Shown piece after piece: positions 41,244 through 54,419 of a stretch of DNA of 64,000 nt. Position 1 is the first letter of the stretch. Every line of letters starts with the position of its first letter. A model generated the notes under the pieces. The model did not search any database. It saw only the letters and a program-made list of their open reading frames with translations, and was not told where the DNA came from. The stretch is from Actinomortierella ambigua. Taxonomy: Eukaryota; Mortierellomycota; Mortierellomycetes; Mortierellales; Mortierellaceae. A program made the position numbers and the translations under genes. The stretch is taken from the NCBI GenBank assembly GCA_016098155.1, contig JAAAJB010000017.1:67087-131086 (forward strand). The letters are read 5' to 3'.

Positions 41244-44200
41244 ATGGCGTCCAGGAAACTACAAAGTAATGCGCATTCCCTGTCCCTCTCCCCTTTGGAC
41301 CTAAAAACAACCCCCAACGTGCTCGCGCATCTTGGCGGAGTGCCTCCTCTAGGAAGATGACCACCCTCTTGTTGGCAGCAAGGCAGCCTTACGACATGCA
41401 ACGTGCACACAAATCCCTCCTGCCTGACATCCTCTTGACTAGGGCCATTCATACTCATTCATGTTGCTTCCTCTTTCTGTTTCTTCTCGAAACGACTCTT
41501 TTTGTTCATTGCGCGCCCATTATCTGCCCTTCCTACCTGTCCATGCTGCCCATCCACATATGCCCAACCTTTTCCTCCCTTCATCATGCGCGGGCACTAT
41601 GGTGGGAAATTTGCTTCTCTTTTTTCGTTGAATGTGCTTTTCACATATTCTCACAGCCGAAATCGACAAAGTGCTAAAGAAGGTTGCCGAAGGTGTCGAG
41701 ACCTTTGAAGAGATCTTTGACAAGATTCAGACATCAACAAATACGAATCAGAAGGAGAAGTATGAGGCCGACCTCAAGAAGGAAATCAAGAAACTGCAAC
41801 GGCATCGCGATCAGATCAAGACATGGATCTCTTCTAACGACATTAAGGACAAGCGGGCCCTCATGGACAACCGCAAGCTCATTGAGCAGGTAAACCCAGT
41901 ATTTCGTCTTTGGGTTGCTCACGATTTTTCATGAGTCAAAGCATGTGCCAACACTAACATCTTATCTTATTCTTTCTCACTTTCTTTCTTCCTTCCTTTC
42001 GAATGTCATAGCAAATGGAAAAGTTCAAGGCTTGCGAGAAGGAAATGAAGACAAAAGCATATTCCAAGGAAGGTCTGAGCATGTCGGCAAGGTTAGACCC
42101 CAAAGAGAAGGAAAAAGCAGATCTGTGCGGGTGGGTAAACGACCGGGTCGAGGCCCTCAACATTCAGATCGAAGGACTCGAGGCAGAGGTCGAGACATTA
42201 CAAAGCGGTGCAAAGAAAAAGAAGGACCCATCACGAGAGCGGATTATCGAGCTGGAAGAGAAGATTGAACGGCACAAGTGGCACCAAGGCAGGCTGGAAC
42301 TGATCTTGCGTTTGCTCGAGAACGGCCAGATTGACATGGAAAAGGTCCAGGCTATCCAAGAAGACGTCAACTACTATGTCGATGAGAACACGGTAAGTTT
42401 TTCACTCTCTCTTTCTTCTTCTTTATGAGGAGCGATTTGTGTGCGTGTGTTTTTTTTTTCTTGTTGTTGGCCCATGTACTGCGGATCAAATCCAACCTGA
42501 CCATAGAGTCGACTGTCTTTATGTATGTGTGTCTTTTTCTTTTCTCATACTCTCGTAGGATCCTGACTTTGCAGAAGACGAGGAGATTTACGAAGACTTG
42601 AATCTGGAAGAAGAGGAAGAGTTCTTTGGTGGTGTCACACCTTCAGCCGCGGCCAAGGATGCGGAAAAGGATGAGTTCCATGACGATTTTGAAAAGCCAA
42701 GTAAGGATCACAAGGATGAGCACGAGCAACCCAGTAAACGACAAGTCAAAGATCCGGAACCAGAGCCGTCACCGCCTCGAAAACCGACAAAAAGTAGGTG
42801 GTATTTTCTATGCTTGACACACATCAAGAAAACACGAGAGGAAGGAGAAGAGGAGCCAACCCAATAGCGATGGTATCGTGCACCAATATCAGCATCACTA
42901 CATCACTACTGACGAATCTACCAACGATTATCATCCTGATTTGTGAATAGAACCGTCAATGTCGGAAAAGGATACAAAACCAACATCAACACCGACGCCG
43001 ACATTTGTCACCAAACCCACAGGGACACCAGTGCGACCAGGACCAGCACCGCGGACAATGTCGGTGGATGCTCCAGCTGTACAGTATGCCGCGGCTGCTG
43101 CTGCAAACTTGCCAACAGAATCACCAAAAGTGACCAATGCCACCGTGGTCGCTGCATCACCCAAGGTTACCTCGGCCGTTGCATCCTCAACACCAATAGA
43201 CGAAAAGCCTCCATCTGCACCATCCTCGACCATCAAGTCACCCATCACCTCTGCAGCAGCAACAGCGGCTATTGTGACCCCTGCAGCACCCACATTGCCT
43301 GAGACGCAGGCTGCATCCCCTCAGGCTGCTACGCAAACAACATCGGTAGCACCAACATTGGCAGACTTCAAGGCCGCCAAGGAAGAGACATCATCTGCCA
43401 AGGAGACGCCCTCAGCCTCTGCTGCGCCCTCACCTACCGTTGTTCTGCAAGAGGTGCGAATATGTTTTTTGTTTTATTCACCATGTGATGAGCTATCTTG
43501 TTTTGTGGCATGGTCATTGTAATGTTGGACCCCTGTATCTCTAATCTATTTTCCCATTCCGAATACAATCTTTTATAGAAGGCCGAGGGTTCACCGACAC
43601 TAGAGACGGCAACAGCACTTCAGGACGCTCCTCAGCCACAACTGCAGCATTCTACACCTGCACTTGAACCTGCACCTGCACCTGCATCAGTCGCTGCACT
43701 TGGAACTGCTCCTGTATCACAACAGCAAAGTCAACTCCACCAGCCCTCGACGGTCGAGTCGGAGATTCGTCTGCCCGCAGCCTTGGCAGACTTGGCCCAT
43801 TCGTTCGAGGCATCCAAAGAGCGTGCTCTGTCGAAAGAGATGGGCTTCTTTGTCCACCAGATGCTTGAGGCCAGCTACCAATTTGTTCCCGAGCCAATGG
43901 ATACGGAGCGGTACGTTGTCATGAAAGTGTGCCTATGGCGGAGACCTTTTTTTTTTGGCGGGTGATTTTGAGCGCCCAAATATTTGGTCGATTCTATTTA
44001 TTGAGCCAAAACCTAATTTTGATGAACACTCCTTTTGGCTGCATGATGACATTGAAATGATAGCCCAAAGTTTTACCAGCCCAAGAACCCGTATCCTACG
44101 CCATCGTACTACCCTCAGTCACCTCCCCAAGGCCTGTTTGACTCTGCTGCCATGTTTGAGAAGTTTGATATCGATACCCTGTTCTTTATCTTTTACTATC

Positions 44201-44566
44201 AGCAAGGCACCTACCAACAGTAAGTCATCCATCTTTCGCCATTGAGGCATTCTATTCTTAATATGCTAGTTTGTCGGTTGTAGTTAGTTTGCAACATGTC
44301 TAACCACTCACTCTCTACCCCCTTTATTTTGGTTTTCTTCTTTGTGACATAGATACCTGGCAGCACGCGAGTTGAAGAAGCGGTCATGGCGTTTCCACAA
44401 GAACTACTTGACATGGTTCCAACGGCACGAAGAGCCCAAGGCCATCACGGACGACTATGAGCAGGGCACGTACATCTACTTTGACTATGAGGGAGCATGG
44501 TGCCAACGCAAGAAGAGCGACTTTCGCTTTGAGTACAAGTTCCTGGAGGACGCTGAACTCATCTAA
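41244..44566 (+). CDS. NOT3: CCR4-NOT complex subunit 3 (Not3/Not5)
   Basis: Eight exons: 41244-41265, 41657-41889, 42012-42392, 42559-42793, 42951-43453, 43579-43910, 44064-44219 and 44353-44566, 691 residues. The first exon is only 22 bases (MASRKLQ + 1 nt), and joining it gives the diagnostic [20 protein letters not shown]. The N-terminal Not3 coiled coil (1-230) is highly conserved ([27 protein letters not shown]). The middle is a Pro/Ala/Thr/Ser-rich linker (about 270-530). The C-terminal NOT box (about 560-691) has [36 protein letters not shown] and [20 protein letters not shown]3 dimerises with CNOT2 on the Not1 scaffold and links translation to mRNA decay. Fungi often have Not3 and Not5 paralogues; the choice is not made here. 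Confidence 0.93.
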
Positions 44567-47500
44567 GCGAGATGGGTACATTTAAAAAATGAAAGAAAGG
44601 GGGGGGGGGACTCATGTCGCTCCCATTGCATTGGGAAGACGGAATCAAAACAAGTCGAAGCGTAAGGGGGTATTCTATGCTATCTTTCCGCCACTATAGT
44701 CCCCCCCTCTTCCTCCTCATCCTGTCTTTCATCCCGTACACGTTTTATTATGGGTTCCCTTCTTGCCTTGCCTCTCCCCTCCCCCCAAAACTGTTACCAT
44801 CTTGTCTATCACTCTCTTTTTCTTGCCTTCACCTTTCGCCCTTTCCCTTTCCTTTTTTATTTCCTCTTTTGCTTCTGTCCAAATGTAATACTATCGGTCC
44901 TTTTGCTCTAAGCCATGTCGTGTTTGTGATGTTGGTTCGGGCTGCTCTGGCATGGCCCGTGTCGGAATAGCTGTTTTGTCTATTTAGTCGAACGCATGTA
45001 GAATTCATTGGTCACCAACGCACAGCTCGTACAGATGCAGGGCGGAGTAACGTGGACAGGTCAGTTGGACGAGGAAGCGTGTAGGCTCCATTGGGGACAA
45101 GGAGCCATTCGAAAAAGGGAGAGAGAGAGAGAAAAGAGGAATGAAAGAAAGGGGCGATAAGCAGATGGACGAACAACAACTACTTTCGACCCTGCGTGTT
45201 TCGGTTGTTTGTGCATGGTTTGCTTCTGATTTATTGTAGATAGAAGAGAAAAAAAACGTGTCGGTGAGGGTTGGCCCAGACCTCCCCTCAATCAATTGCG
45301 CTGGCAGCGTCTGTGTCGTCGGGATGAAAGGATAGACGAGTGGGGTGGTGGGTGCAAACAATGTTGCTGGGAGAAAAAAAAAGTTAAAAAAAGGCGCGCT
45401 CAGACGTTCATGCGTACAAGTGGCAATGCCCCCCCCCCGCCCTCTCTTCCCCGCACCTGTCCATCTTTGTCAAAAGCGACAGTAAACCGCGAAGGATCCA
45501 TCCCTCGCGACATGGCTAGTTGTGTAAGTAGACTGCTCGAGTTATTTTCAGATTGGACAAACAGAACCATGGAGAAGGGACCAGAAGGCCCCTCTCTGTT
45601 CTCTCTCCATTCCTGTCGTCATTACTTGGATCTAGGGAGGGGGGTAGGAGGAGGGGGCGAGAGAGGAGAGCGAGAAAGCAAGAGAGAAAGCGAGAAAGAG
45701 AGAGAGAGAGAGAGAGAAGAGGAAGGAAAGAAGGCAAGAAAGAGACCTCAGCCTGCAACCCGCGCCCCCTCCATCCGACAGCTCTTTCTCACCATTTTAA
45801 GAGAAGGAACAAGAATGAACCACAGGTATACGCCCAAGGATGATGCACTGTGCACTGCAACAGAACACCGCAGTGGCTGTCTGCTATGCGCACACATCTT
45901 GGCATTGACCTCACATACATACATTTCTCACTCTCTAGGCCATCATTCCAAACATATCAATCACCAGTTGGACCATCTTGATTTCCCACCATGGGGGGGG
46001 GGGTAGTTCCTCTGCAATGGCTCGAAAAAAAAAGACGTCGCGACCAAAGGCTGCCACATGCGCGCGGAAGAGAACCATCGACGAGGGCGACCACGAGAGA
46101 GAGAGAACAAGAAAAGAGGGCTTATGAGTAGAGAAGGGGGAGAGGGGAGGACAAGCGCGTCTGCCCTCAAGAGAAAAAGAAGCATCCCTACTGCATGCGT
46201 GTGGCTGGATGAGGGAGCCAAGTGACCTAATTTTCGTGTATTCAGACAAGTCTACTCTCTCTCACTCTATCTCTCTCTGTGTGTGTCTGTGTCTGTGTGT
46301 GTTTCTCTCTGTCCGTCTGTCTGTGTGGCTATTCTTCACCACTAAAAAGGATAGGAGCGACAACAGCAACGGCGGCGACTACAACAACAGCGGACTGGAC
46401 TGCAGGCGACAGCTTGTACGTCCCTCCATTGGCAAAGGACTCGAATGAACCGGTATAAAAAGAACCCCAACCCCACAAGTACGCGTCCCCGCTCTTCTCC
46501 CTCTCTCTCTTTCTTTCTCAATCTCTGCACTCCATCTTTGGTAGACTTGACTTGTATTCTGTTGCTACTCTTTCTTGTTCTTTTCGTTCTTCTGCTCTTT
46601 GTTCTACTACTTTGTCTCTTTCCCCTTCCCCCCCCCCTCCCCTCTCTCTCCTGCTCAAAACAAGAGTCTCCGTTTGGGGCGTTGCTCCCACTTTATTGTT
46701 TAAATCTCCTTCATCCTTCACAACCCCCTTTCCCCTATTGTCGTCCTTGTCCAGTTGGACACCAGTCGACCCTTTCTGTGAGCAATATCAAAGAAGTAAT
46801 ACCATCTTCTGCCTCTTTGGACCGCCCATTTGTTCCTTTTACTCTCCCTCCCTCCCTTTTCCTACCCTACCCACTCCCTTTCACCCACCGACCACACCCC
46901 TCCCCTTCCGAATCAATAGACCCACTTTGTTGAAGCCCCCCTCTCATCGTGTAGGCTTCTTTTTACGACAATACCGAGATTCTTCATCCGCACCTCTTGA
47001 GGTCAACCACCCACCACGCATCATCGCGCAAAGGGGGAAGGTGCTATCCGAGAATCCGCATGGTGTTGTAGCACACCTCAATTTGCTGCCCTGGTCAAGC
47101 TCAGCACCTATTGGAACGCGACATTTACAGAGAAAAACACCTTACCGACCATCTGTCCAGGATCACCACCACCCTTTGTTGTTGTCACCACATTTGGTTC
47201 TTTGGTCTACCCTATCCTGAGTAAGTGACCCAATATCCCTGTTGTTGCACGTCACTTGCTGGTGGTGGTGGTGTAAAACTTACCCATAGTAGAGCGAAAA
47301 ACCAAAGAAAAAAAACCACAGTCTATGACGCTTGGGAGGGGGACCAAGCGACTTTTTTTTTCAATTATCTATCTCTCTACCACTTTATCCTTCTCGACCC
47401 CTGCCCTCTATCCATCCATATTGATCAGGACCCCCGGAATTACCTCTCCACACAGAACGAGATAGCTCACCTTCATTTCATACACATACCCTCCTGTCTG

Positions 47501-47619
47501 TACCCACCACACACACTACTAGTTTTGAGTGTGTGTGCTTTCATCTCCCTCCTTTTCATTCTTCTTTATCTGTTATCGTGAGCTCTTTTTTTCTTTTTTT
47601 CCCTTCCATTTTGTTCACG
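44567..47619. promoter_or_regulatory. 3-kb pyrimidine/purine-rich region with probable leader of the next gene
   Basis: No coding gene is convincing; the long open frames here (46445-46933, 46552-47220) are translations of CT-rich sequence. A GA-rich tract lies at about 45695-45717. A TATA box (TATAAAA) at 46454, a pyrimidine-rich stretch after it, and a GTAAGT donor at 47221 followed by more pyrimidine-rich DNA suggest a long spliced 5' leader for the gene at 47620. Confidence 0.4.
46454..46460 (+). promoter_or_regulatory. TATA box of the 47.6-kb gene (candidate)
   Basis: TATAAAA is followed by AGAACCCC and a CT-rich initiator-like tract. It lies 1.2 kb from the ATG, so it requires a spliced or long leader. 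Confidence 0.4.
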
Positions 47620-50600
47620 ATGATCCGTAGAGCAGCCTATCAGAATGTGGCATTGGTCCACTTGCCTGCCTCGACGGTTCTCGGTATGGATCCGACGTAT
47701 TTGACCGGTGATGCAGCGGCCATTACTGCTGGTATCTCGCCGACCTCCACCAGACGACCAAGACGACGACGACAGCGACTACTCTCCCATCTGACTGAGG
47801 GAGTCGACTATTATCTGTATGAGATTCCGGTGCATCTGTTCAAGAATGCTCGACGGGGTGTCCTCGTCAAGGACCTCGAGCGACGCGCTCAAGGCCCAAT
47901 TGAGCTCGTCATGACCAACTCTGGTGGCCAGGTTCTCTTTCACAGTCCACCCGTATCATTGCCATCGCCACTGCCCTCTCCATCTCCATCGCCATCGCCA
48001 TCGCCAATGCCCTCGCCGTTGCTGCCGCCATCTTACTTTCCCCTTTCTACATCTCAAACCTTTCACGAACGACGGCAGCCCACGCACCACCGTAGCCAAG
48101 ACAGTATTAACCTCATCCACGGTAACAGCTCCATCAACAACAGCAGCAGCAACAACCTTATCCACACGACAAACCAACTGGTGCAACAGCAACAACAACA
48201 GCACAGCCAAGGGACATCCAACGTGCAGCCAGACATACGGTTTATCCCTGTGGTCGAAACACACGAGGGGCGGAGGCAGAAACATCGCAACCAACCAAAT
48301 CGGCACGCGCGTGTTCCACAGCTTCATGAAACTGCAACAGCGAGAAACTGTGTGGATGATGGTGGTCGTGGTGGGGGTAGTCGCAGTGTACCACGCTCCG
48401 ATAGCGGCTGGTATGAGTCCTCCTCCTCGTCTTCCTCGAGCGACAATGATACACATTACGAGGGGAGTATGTATCGGCTGGCTCCTTCTGCGATGGCAGA
48501 TAGTAGTGATGAGGAACAAACAGACGAAGATGAGGAGGAGGATGTCTGGATCGTGGTACAGGCTGACCCGGTTCTTCCACCACGCCCGGCATTTCAGCCA
48601 GATACACCACTGCCTTCCTACTACAGCCACGCTCATATTAATAGCAACAATGGAAACAGCCCTAGCAACAACAACAACAACAGCATCAGCTACGCATCTG
48701 CACAGGGATACGATGACCATGAAGAGAGGTGTCGAGTGCCCTCCTATAGAGCAACTGCCTCGACAGTCGACATGCAACGTCTCAACGAGGTGCAACCGCC
48801 GCCATATCTACAAGAGTCGACGACAACCTCGACGTTTCATGCCCCTCCTCTTCCTTACCATGGCACTGATGGTAGTGCAACGGTCCCTCCACCCATCCCC
48901 CCGCGTCCTCGATGTAACATCACGCCGTCATCCTCAATGCGCGTTCGTGCATTCCATCCGGCATCCTCTCCGTCAAAGGCGTCGCACCCTTCCCCCAGCT
49001 ATATTCCACCGCCCCCTCCGTACTCGCTCCCTAGTCATAGATCGGCGGCTGTTCTTCCGACGATGACAACAACGTACTCGTCTCTAGGTAGTAGGTCGGC
49101 GGTTGTTCTTCCGACGATGACAACAACAACAACATCACCATACTCGTCTTCAGATAACAGATCGGCGGTTGTTCTTCCGTCAACAACTACAACCACAACT
49201 ACACCTGCAACCATGCACGATAATCAGCGTGTTCTCCCGCACGTACCTCTGACAGCATCTCCGAGGATGTGTGCCACGCTGGCGCAACGAGATTCTCCCC
49301 TCGATAGAATAGATGGCGCCTCTAATCATCATCAACAACAACCACGGCGACAACCACGACGACAACAACAACAACAACGAGCACAACCGCAACAGGAGCA
49401 GCCACCCCTTTTTCAACATACACAGCATAACAGTGTCCATTTGGAAGAACGAGGAGGCATTCCTTCAGTGTCTCGGAACATGATTCGCTTGCAAGGTAAA
49501 AAATGCCTCTTGTTTCTTTCTCCTCATTTGCACACATATACATACGTACATGTCATTGTCTGAAAAACAATCAACAGAACAACAGAGGATGTCAGGTCTT
49601 ACTGCTATATTGCTTCTAGACACTCTTTTTTTTCGTGATTTCTCAGGAACATGTACCTCCCCCTCTTCCCTACCCCTACCTTCCCCTCTCTCCTATGCAT
49701 TTCCTCCATGACTGATTGATACAAACCACATCTTCTTTTCTCTTGTCTTTATGTATGTATGCATTCGTTGATGTGTGTGTGTGATTTTGCTTCTTTCGAT
49801 GCATTATTTATATGCGCGCAACGCGTATGCGTGTATGTTGTGAAAAAAAATCTAGGTGTTAGCATACACAATCGTGAAGAAGGCGGCAGCAGCAGCAGCA
49901 GCAGCAGCAGCGGAGGTGGCGGCGCAGAGGATCGTCATGGTCCTTTTGTTTCGCGTCCTTTGCATCATCATCATCGTCATCAACAAGAACAACAACACCA
50001 AAAACAACAACACTCTCATCGTGGTGTTCAGGCCACCCCTGCAGCCACCCCCTGGACCACCACCACCACCACCCAAGTACCAGCAGCAGCAGCAGCAGCA
50101 ACAGTAACAGCAATAGCAACAGCAGCTGCGACAGCGGTCGCAGTAGCCGCCTGCTCGTCCTCAGCTATCGCTCTGGACAATAGTCCGACCGGGCAGTCCG
50201 ATTTCGATGCACAAAGAGGTCGTCGGTTGGACACAATTGGGGGGTCCGTGTCGTACAACAGTAGCAGGTGGACATGTTCTTCTTCTATTTGTGGTTCGTC
50301 GTCGTCGTCATCGTCATCATCATCATCGCGGTCATCCCTATGGTCGGTGTTGTTGCCGTCGCCAGAGGCCGGGATTAGCCGGAGCCATGGAGCACACAGG
50401 TATGGGCAACGTGTACCAACGAGTTACAAGGGGAGGAGGAAGAGGGTGAGGAGAAGAAGAACAAGGTTAATGAGGGGTGTTGAGAGAAAGAGGTCTATCC
50501 AGGAAAGGAATAGAGCAACCAAAGGAGGGAGAGACAGACGGAGAGAGAGAGAGGGGCTCTGTTTTTGTGCGCACAAGGGGTCAGGTCAGTGCTCTAATTG

Positions 50601-50655
50601 GGGAAGGAGCAAGGTCGGATGGACAACCCAAAATCACACGCCTGCACACACATAA
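47620..50655 (+). CDS. Low-complexity PPxY-motif protein, unknown function
   Basis: Read as two exons, 47620-49495 and 49856-50655, about 891 residues. The N-terminal 110 residues are ordered-looking (VDYYLYEIPVHLFKNARRGV, then LVKDLERRAQGPIELVMTN). The rest is Ser/Pro/Gln/Asn/His-rich. Three PPxY motifs are seen: PPSY at about 136-139, PPPY at 393-396 and PPPY at 465-468. These bind WW domains such as those of Rsp5/Nedd4 ubiquitin ligases. Three copies of a 20-odd-residue unit with S-A-(A/V)-V-L-P lie at 49040-49195. The second exon (GVSIHNREEGG then poly-Ser, His, Ala runs) and especially its GA-rich end after about 50400 are uncertain; a GTATGG donor at about 50400 could shorten it. An adaptor role is inference. 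Confidence 0.6.
49040..49195 (+). repeat. Three tandem coding repeats
   Basis: TCGGCGG(C/T)(T)GTTCTTCCG recurs at about 49042, 49095 and 49162, each followed by an ACA/ACT-rich Thr-coding run. Unit length varies from about 53 to 67 bases through Thr-repeat expansion. Confidence 0.75.
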
Positions 50656-51089
50656 AAAAACTCCGCCAGACCCAGGGCGCCCTTCCCTTCATTAGGAGAT
50701 TCGGAAAAAGTTGGGGGAGAGAGTGAGAGAGGAAGAGAGTGATCCTGTGCGGGTATGGGGAAAAGAAGTGGCAGTGAGGAAAGGCGGAAGGCAACAAAGT
50801 TGGAGCGAGTACATACGAGTGAGTGGTAGTGTCAGCGGGTATGGATATTATTTGTGTGAGGATGGGGTGTGAATAGAGCACATGGACGTACAGTGGCCAT
50901 GAGTGGACGTGCATTCTCCAGCCAATCATACGCCGTCTACGGAACACTCGTGTTGAATCCTGGGAAATGGTTGGCTAGCGTGGGTCGTTTCTTTTTCCCC
51001 CTTTTGGGTATCGATTCATCGTTGCTTTTGTTGTGTGTGTCGCCTGTCGGCATGCGACAATCCATCCTCAAGGGCAGAGAAAAAGAGAT

Positions 51090-51155
<66 letters not shown>

Positions 51156-51768
51156 AAAAAAGGAGGGAGAAGAAGCACTACTCGATAAAACAGAACAACA
51201 CCAAGCCCACGCTACATGACTGAAGGTCGTAGCCCAACAGCAGTAACGCAGGGAGTGTGTGTGTGTGTGAGATAGAGGAAAAAAAAAGAAGCTCTGGCCA
51301 ACGAGAGGGCAGCTTCGAGACCATCCACCCTTGCCCCATGCCCCTTCTTTGGAATCTCTGTTGAGGAATGGCTGAGGCGGACAACAGTGAGAGAGTGAAT
51401 AAAGCGTGCTTGTTATTCATGGGCAGACATAACAACTCCCTTTTTTTTCCCTTCTGACCCTTTCTTTCTCTCTTTTCTCATCTCGCACTCCCTTTCACCG
51501 ATTCCTTTTCTCAACACTGACATTAACCCAGAAAAAACAAGACCTAACCACCACCACCACCGCACTCTTCTCTTTTTTTCCCTCCATACCAATTCGTCCC
51601 ATCCCACACCCTTACCTGCCTTCTCCACTCCTTTTACTCCCCCCTTCTCCCTCCTGCCCTCTCTGCCTCTCTGCCTCTCTCCCCTCCAGCAGTTCGGTCG
51701 ACAGTTCAGGCCAGCCACCTTCTCAGCAACTACACCGACAACACCTGCAGCAGCCAATCAATAAAACC
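50656..51768. promoter_or_regulatory. Intergenic region and leader of the 51.8-kb gene
   Basis: No gene is seen. A GA-rich 3' flank, a 55-bp AG run (51094-51148) and a strongly C/T-rich leader (51440-51740) lead up to an AAAACC ATG start. Confidence 0.5.
51094..51148. repeat. (AG)n microsatellite, 55 bp
   Basis: A perfect AG run, almost the same length as the one at 29175-29229. Confidence 0.95.
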
Positions 51769-54379
51769 ATGGCCGACTCTTCCCTGGCGCGCGACGAGCT
51801 TGTCAGTCTTGCCCGGGCAGTCATCGACACTCTCTCCTCTGCCCAGACCGCACGCACCTCTACCACTGTCTCACTAGACTGCATGTCTCAACCATCCGGG
51901 CCTACGCAGCCCCTCCATGCTCAGGAGCAGCAGAAGCAGCGACAGCTTGACCAACAACAACAACTAGAGCAGCAAGACAACTACGCCCTCGAAAACGATG
52001 CATTGCTCCGTCTGCAGGGGTTAGTCAATAGAGCGAACACAGTCATTGACCAGTATGATCAAGACCAACAACAACAACAAACACAGCAGCACAGGCCATA
52101 CCGCCGCTGGTCGGCGTCGTCCTCATCGTCGCGGGAACAGCCCCGCCCTGAAGTGAACACCACTACCGATATTGCCATGATGTCGCCAGAGTCGACGCCG
52201 CTGACTTCCCCCGTCCTGTCGGCATCCCCAACAATTACACTGCAGCAGCAGCAACAGGCACCACCCATCAAGCAAAAGCCAAGCAAAAAGTCAATCTTGA
52301 TGCGATCGACTAGCCTCCTCAAGCGGTCACGATCCCGCCGGACCGATGCCGCGACGAACACTACTACCCCTACCCTTGCTACTACTACTGCTGCTGCCAC
52401 TACTACCTCTAGTGGTGGCACCGCAACTGCAGGAGAGCCCCCTCTGTCGTCATCGTCGTCCTCGTCCTTGTCCGTGAACCACTCCAGTACCCATCCTCCC
52501 CTCCTCCAGCGACACAACACGAGCACTAGTAGCAGTAGTAACACTACCACGACTCCACTGTTACCGCTTTCGCCGCCTTCGTCGCCCCCGACTTTAGCGT
52601 CGGTGACATCGCCTTCATGGGCCCCGCTGCCTGCCGCTGCTATCCAGCCACTGCCGGCCACGGCCTTGGCAGCAGCAGCAGCAGACCAACAGCAGCAGTC
52701 ACCGGCGACGCCAAGGAAGAGGGCCACGACATTTACGACGACCGTGACAACGACGTTGCCGACGGAGCGAGTCAAGAAGAACCGCCGGCTGTCGCTTCTG
52801 TCGGGCATCTCGCCGTCGTCGCTGTTCCAACGGCTCACGCAGAACAACAATGCTGGCCCCTTGTCGCCAACGATGGCTCCTTCTTTGTCCAAGCTGCGCT
52901 CAGCCCCGTCTCCCTCCTCCTCCTCTGTGAAGCGAAACTCTTGGGCCCCAGGTGCTTTTGCGTCGGTGTCGGGATCAAGAAAGTACAATGAGGTGGACGA
53001 CGACGATGATGACGATGATGATGATGAGGACGACGATGATGATTCTCACAATGTTGTGCGAGCTTACTTGGACGACGATAGTGAGAATGGAGGCTTTGAC
53101 GACGAGGATAGCTCGAGCACGAGCGACGACGATTCGGATTCGGACTCGGATTCGGATGATGACGAGTCGTGCGAGTCGGAAGAGGACGAGGAGGACGAGT
53201 CGGAGGAGGACGTGTCGGACGATGATAGTGACAGTGATGATGAGTTTGTCAACCGCCATCCAAGCCAAGCACAGGTGGCGTTCCGTCAGCAAGAGCAGCA
53301 GCACAGACATCGGCAGCAGCAGCAGCGACAGCTGCAGCAACAACAGCAGCTGCTGCAACAGCAACAAAAGTCGGCGCGACGTACCAGCAATATCTTCCGC
53401 CGCCGGACCGAGGCCGTGGTCTCGTTTGCAGAGGTCGACCACGACATCCCTCCACCATCTTATGAATCGGCCACAACGAACCATTCCCATCGCGGCACCA
53501 CTGCCGCATCCACATCTTCCCTGTCTTCTTCCTCTTCATCCTCATCGGCTTCCCGCAACCATACCCTGGCTGTAATGACCCCGTCCCGGTATCTTCAACC
53601 CAACAACTCTTCCTCAGCAACGACCGCCGCTATGTCAACAACAACAACCATCCCTTCGTCTGTCATGATGATGGACTCGATGCTGTCAGACACGCCTCGT
53701 CGACGCCTTGGCGTGTTGATCCAGCTACTGCTGCAATTCGAATCGTACGTGCTCGACAGCTTCAAGACGACCGAGTTTCTAGCTCGCTATCCACAGCAGC
53801 AGCAGCAGCAACAGCAGCAGCCAAGCATCATCAGTCCTGTCCGGACCGGTTCCCTGCCCCCTATTCTCCTTCCAACAGCATCACCTACTGTCGTCAATCC
53901 GGCATCGACCTCGTCCCCATCCACCTCCAGCACCTCCTCGCTCGCGTCTTTGACCTCGGCCTTCCGCCGAACACGTTCTCTCTCCCTAAAGTCCTCTGGT
54001 CCGTCCAAGAAGAAAATGATGGGATCATCAGCCCTAAAGCCCACAAGCGCCCCCATCCAGCTTCCTCCTCCTCCTCCTCCGCTCGTCACCATGACCTCCA
54101 ACCGTGACCGGTGGTTGAAGCGTCAGCCCGAGACCATCTCGTCGTTTGCGCACTGGTTGATCGAACTCCAAGAGTCTGGTATCCAACCCCAGGCCATGAG
54201 CGCGTCCTGGCGTCGTGGTGGCGGTAGCGGTGGTGGTGGTTCCTCGGAGGCAGCCATAGCCCGGCGGAGCAACAGCACCAAGAGCAACGGCAGAAACAGT
54301 TGGCGACCCGTCTCGCCGCTCTCGCCGCCGTTGTCGCCTCGACCTGGTGATGGTACTACCTCCGGCGCGGGCACGGGCG

Positions 54380-54419
<40 letters not shown>

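Noticed and set aside
45296..47581. Long plus-strand frames at 45296, 46445, 46552 and 47225
   Set aside because: They are translations of CT- and GA-rich sequence (Ser/Pro/Leu or Arg/Glu runs) without recognisable features; better explained as leader and promoter DNA.
49852..50119. Alternative frames over the GCA/CAG/CCA repeats (poly-Ala, poly-Leu, poly-Trp/Gly)
   Set aside because: Triplet-repeat DNA is open in all frames; only the frame continuing exon 1 gives phase agreement.
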